DNA from: Plakobranchus ocellatus
Lineage: Eukaryota > Mollusca > Gastropoda > Plakobranchidae
Assembly (NCBI GenBank): GCA_019648995.1
Contig: BLXT01007044.1
Coordinates: 858,565-901,379, forward strand
Length of the DNA: 42,815 nt
Direction: 5' to 3'
A program made the position numbers and the translations under genes. Shown piece after piece: positions 39,739-42,815 of the stretch (position 1 is its first letter; every line of letters begins with the position of its first letter). The notes under the pieces were generated by a model that saw only the letters and a program-made list of their open reading frames with translations, ran no database searches and was not told the origin of the DNA.

Positions 39739-41096
39739 AGAAAACTTGATTTGTTGTTCCATGTTCAAAATTGAAGGTAAAAATAATCCTTGTAGCGTCT
39801 TTGTGCCAATACGTACTTATTTTTAAACAATGTTTTTTTTACAAAATAGTTTGTAAGTAAAAGGGTTTTTAACTTTTTTTTGTTAGTTGTCAGATGTATT
39901 TTTAAGTTTAGTAGTTTTGAGAATGTAAAGGTATGGTGTATTGTAATATTTTTAGACCTATTTTGTATTGAGTATGGAAGTGGTGCTATCATTGAGTCTT
40001 TTCTAGCACGGCCTGAGGCGTGGGCTCGCTCATTTAACCCACAACTCTGTTAGAGACAAGACGCATTTTTTCTCCTCAGCATTGTGGTACTATTCAATTT
40101 TGTACTTAGCTAGAAACTTAGTTCTCATGTTCCATAAGAATAAGATGTTAACAGTGCTTGAAAAAAAACTACCAGCGGAGGGAAAGTTGTATTTTAATTA
40201 AATTTTTTTTTCTCTTAATATTTTTATTTTATGCATATTTTAATATACTTCATACTCTCTTTGCAGTCTAGATTTGAGGCAGTTGTTCATGAAGATTACT
40301 TGGTTATGCTCCATATAAGACTAAAGTCTAAAAATGCGTATTTAATTTAGGTAAATAGGCTGACATTTTATCATTCAAGTTTTAAATGTTTTGATTGCAG
40401 TAATCATTTAATGCTTGCTTATTTCTTTGTGTTATGTCCATAGGGTCTTAAAATGAATTAATAATTAATGACTTTATAAATTTTTATTGCTCTAAAAAAG
40501 AGTTGTATAAATTGCTCTCCATTTTAAAGCTATGCACTAACTTGTAGTTGTAAACCCATTCGTGAGTGGTCCTACAGGAGAACAATTCTGGTGAAAATCA
40601 CTTAATTGATGTTGGCTGCGCCAGATGAAATCGCGCGCGGTGTGCGTTATGGACACAACAATGCTTTACTGATATTTCGCTGATCTTAAATTACCTATTG
40701 CGGAGATATTTATAAGGATTTCACTTTGTTCGTGACTAATATCTCTTTGAGAAATAGTATGTATCTCCATTTTTATTATCGACTATAAGAGATAATTATG
40801 GCTGGTTAAGGAGTATCAAGGGTCATAACTGTAAAAAATTGGGTTACTAAGGGCATCCCGAGTTACTTCCAGTGTAAAGATGATGACTTTCGTGCTTTGT
40901 TCTATATTAATCAGTCGTGGACTTTTGTTTCATTTTCCTTTTTAAGGGCTACTTTTATATTAAGAAGTGACTATTTTGCCAAATACTAAGCAAACCAAAT
41001 GCAATGGTACTTTAAGGGACCCTTGCTTTGTATGACTTAGTATGAGTATGAGTATGCCGATGTTACTGAACTCTTTCTCTGTCTTTTTTTTATAAA

Positions 41097-41102
41097 AATA
41101 AA
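41097..41102 (+). terminator. AATAAA, possible polyadenylation signal
   Basis: The hexamer follows a poly-T run. Downstream sequence is only moderately GT-rich, so this is a weaker candidate. Confidence 0.25.
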
Positions 41103-41599
41103 GCGTTCGGGAAAATAAGGTTGGACTCTATTTATCCGAGTGTTCGGGAAAATAAGGCCAACTTTTATTTTAACTTGCATGCAGACTCATCTTTTTCTCT
41201 TTGTCATTGGTCTTACACTGGAATCTTACGAAAAACAATGTTGTGTTTTATCTTAGAGAATAGACATGTTAATATTTGCTCTCTTAGTGACTTGTCTAGT
41301 ATGTTTCTTTCCATTTTCCTGTGAGTGCAAACTGCAATTTTTTTTTTGTTTAAAAACTTAAAATCTTTACTTTATAAACCCTCTCTTTATTGTTTATATC
41401 TTTTTTGTTATCTATTACGTTTTAAGCAGGCTATAACTGACTTGGCATGATATTCACTATTGATGTAAATTGCTTTAATCAATCAGACATGTGCATTAAT
41501 GTGTCCTTTGATATTTTCCCTCAGCATGAAGAGGGCCAGTCTGGTTGGGTTTTAGTATGTTTTGAACATGGTTTCATTTGGTTCGGTTGTATTATAAAA

Positions 41600-41890
41600 G
41601 TTAGTATGTTTTTAAGAGGTTATTAATATCAGGCTTCATTAGGGTTTTAGTATCTTTTTAAGAGGTTGCTAATATCAGGCTTAATTAAGGTTTTAGTACA
41701 TTTTTAAGAGGTTGTTAATATCAAGCTTCATCAGGGTTTTAGTATATTTTTAAGAGGTTGTCAATATCCGGCTTTATTAGGGTTTTAGTATATTTTTAAG
41801 AGGTTGTTAATATCCAGCTTTATTAAAGTTTTAGTATGTTTTTAAGAGGTTGTCAATATCCGGCTTTATTAGGGTTTAGTATATTTTGAA
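41600..41890 (+). repeat. 46-bp tandem repeat, about six copies
   Basis: Units read GTTTTAGTAT, TTTTTAAGAGGTTG, TAATATCAGGCTT, ATTAGG with a 46-bp period (starts near 41600, 41644, 41690 and on). Partial GGGTTTTAGT remnants continue to about 41960. It lies upstream of the best poly(A) signal and so may be transcribed in the 3' UTR. Confidence 0.88.
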
Positions 41891-42073
41891 TGGGGTTTTA
41901 GTCGGGTTTTGAATACCTTTTTTTGTGTGTTTTAATCTAGCGTTACTAGGGTTTTATTGTGGTTTTGTTTTGATCTCGTATTTCTCTTTTTTATTTGGAT
42001 ATTTTTAATTCCGAGTTATTAGTTGTTTTCTTTGTGGACATCAGTATACCTATGTGGAACAGTTTAGTTTCTT

Positions 42074-42079
42074 AATAAA
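42074..42079 (+). terminator. Best polyadenylation signal candidate
   Basis: AATAAA is followed by TGTATCTC, a T run and GTGTGTGTGT, the usual U/GU-rich downstream element. If it serves the TPR gene, the 3' UTR is about 4.1 kb. It could instead serve an unseen transcript. Confidence 0.5.
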
Positions 42080-42815
42080 GTGTATCTCTTTTTTTGTGTG
42101 TGTGTATACCTTGCACCTGTGTTGAGTTTAGTATGTGTTGTTGCCTACATGTTTTGCCACACTGTGGTTGTGGTGTCAGAAATGTATGTAATGTGAGCAT
42201 AATAAGCCTGTCGGCCCAGACCACACCCTTTACATAAAATACTGCTAACCTTTTCTGGATGCAATTTTATCTTTCTGCTGAATTTTGTTACATTTATGAA
42301 TGTAACTGAATTTCATAAAAAAAAAAACAAAAAAAAAAACCATTTTTTTGCATCTGATTTTGAAAACTATAGCTACAATTGAAATATTTTTGTATGCTAT
42401 TGAAATCCAGTGAACTTTGGATACAAGAGAAGAAACTAGGGCCTGGCATTTAGGTCTTTGTGAACCTAAGGTCTTGTTGAATATAAGTTTGCCCTAAAAT
42501 CATTGTGTAAGATGTAACTGCAATACTAAACTGTTCAATCAAGGGAAAAAAAAGTACCAGACTCTTAAAAAACAATGAGGAACATTACATAATAACATTT
42601 TTAGCACAGTCAGTTCACATGTGTCCTAATGTGATCAAGCATCGTTCTGCGCAGAACTTTTCTAGATAGACAGTTTATATATTTATGCAGGCACATGGCT
42701 ATAAGCCTCCTCCTTCCCAATTCTTCTACTTTCCTCTGTCTGCTTTAGAGTACCCCCTCTTTTCTCCCTCTTCATTGCTGTTATGCCTTGCTTTGCAGTC
42801 CCTCCTCTCCTACCC

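Larger units (their letters stand above)
37928..42815. other. 3' flank: probable 3' UTR, no coding gene seen
   Basis: No spliced or long open frame was found after the TAA. The DNA is AT-rich. An imperfect duplication around CTAGCTAGATAATTG sits near 38454 and 38541, and GTTCGGGAAAATAAGG occurs twice, near 41105 and 41141. Where the transcript ends is unclear: AATAAA lies at 39733, 41097 and 42074. The last 100 bp are pyrimidine-rich. Confidence 0.5.

Overview
The window is AT-rich, intron-bearing animal DNA. Short exons with clean gt/ag boundaries, decayed LTR retrotransposons and minisatellites point to an invertebrate. A lophotrochozoan, perhaps a mollusc, is my guess from composition and element types, not something the sequence proves.

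The main gene is on the + strand, from about 11.7 to 37.9 kb. Fifteen coding exons can be joined with consistent reading phase into an 841-residue protein. The first half is about nine tetratricopeptide repeats (TPRs) and resembles vertebrate TTC24. The second half is a disordered acidic tail with a proline-rich stretch and two tyrosine motifs, and it ends in the prenylation-type box CIVM. The introns are large because they hold two complete but decayed Ty3/gypsy-type retrotransposons, both antisense to the gene. Element A (13.5-18.6 kb) has a perfect 5-bp target duplication. Element B (27.6-35.1 kb) has 361-bp LTRs and a chromodomain-like integrase tail. Two minisatellites start at, or include, genuine splice donors of this gene, so they carry repeated decoy splice signals.

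Left flank (1-11.7 kb): a five-copy tandem array of roughly 190 bp lies at the 3' end of a frameshifted minus-strand gene of an unnamed family (about 2.2-5.2 kb). Two candidate upstream exons (5.8 and 7.3 kb) may belong to that gene. A poly-G run with an N gap, a tRNA-derived SINE-like relic, a 162-bp hairpin MITE with TA flanks, and AGATCT-rich intergenic DNA follow.

Right flank (37.9-42.8 kb): no coding sequence is visible. It is probably the 3' UTR and beyond, with three polyadenylation signals (the best near 42.07 kb) and a 46-bp tandem repeat at 41.6-41.9 kb.

The most interesting points are the TPR protein with a probable lipid anchor and phosphotyrosine-type motifs, the minisatellites seeded on exon-intron boundaries, and the broken coiled-coil gene of unknown family.
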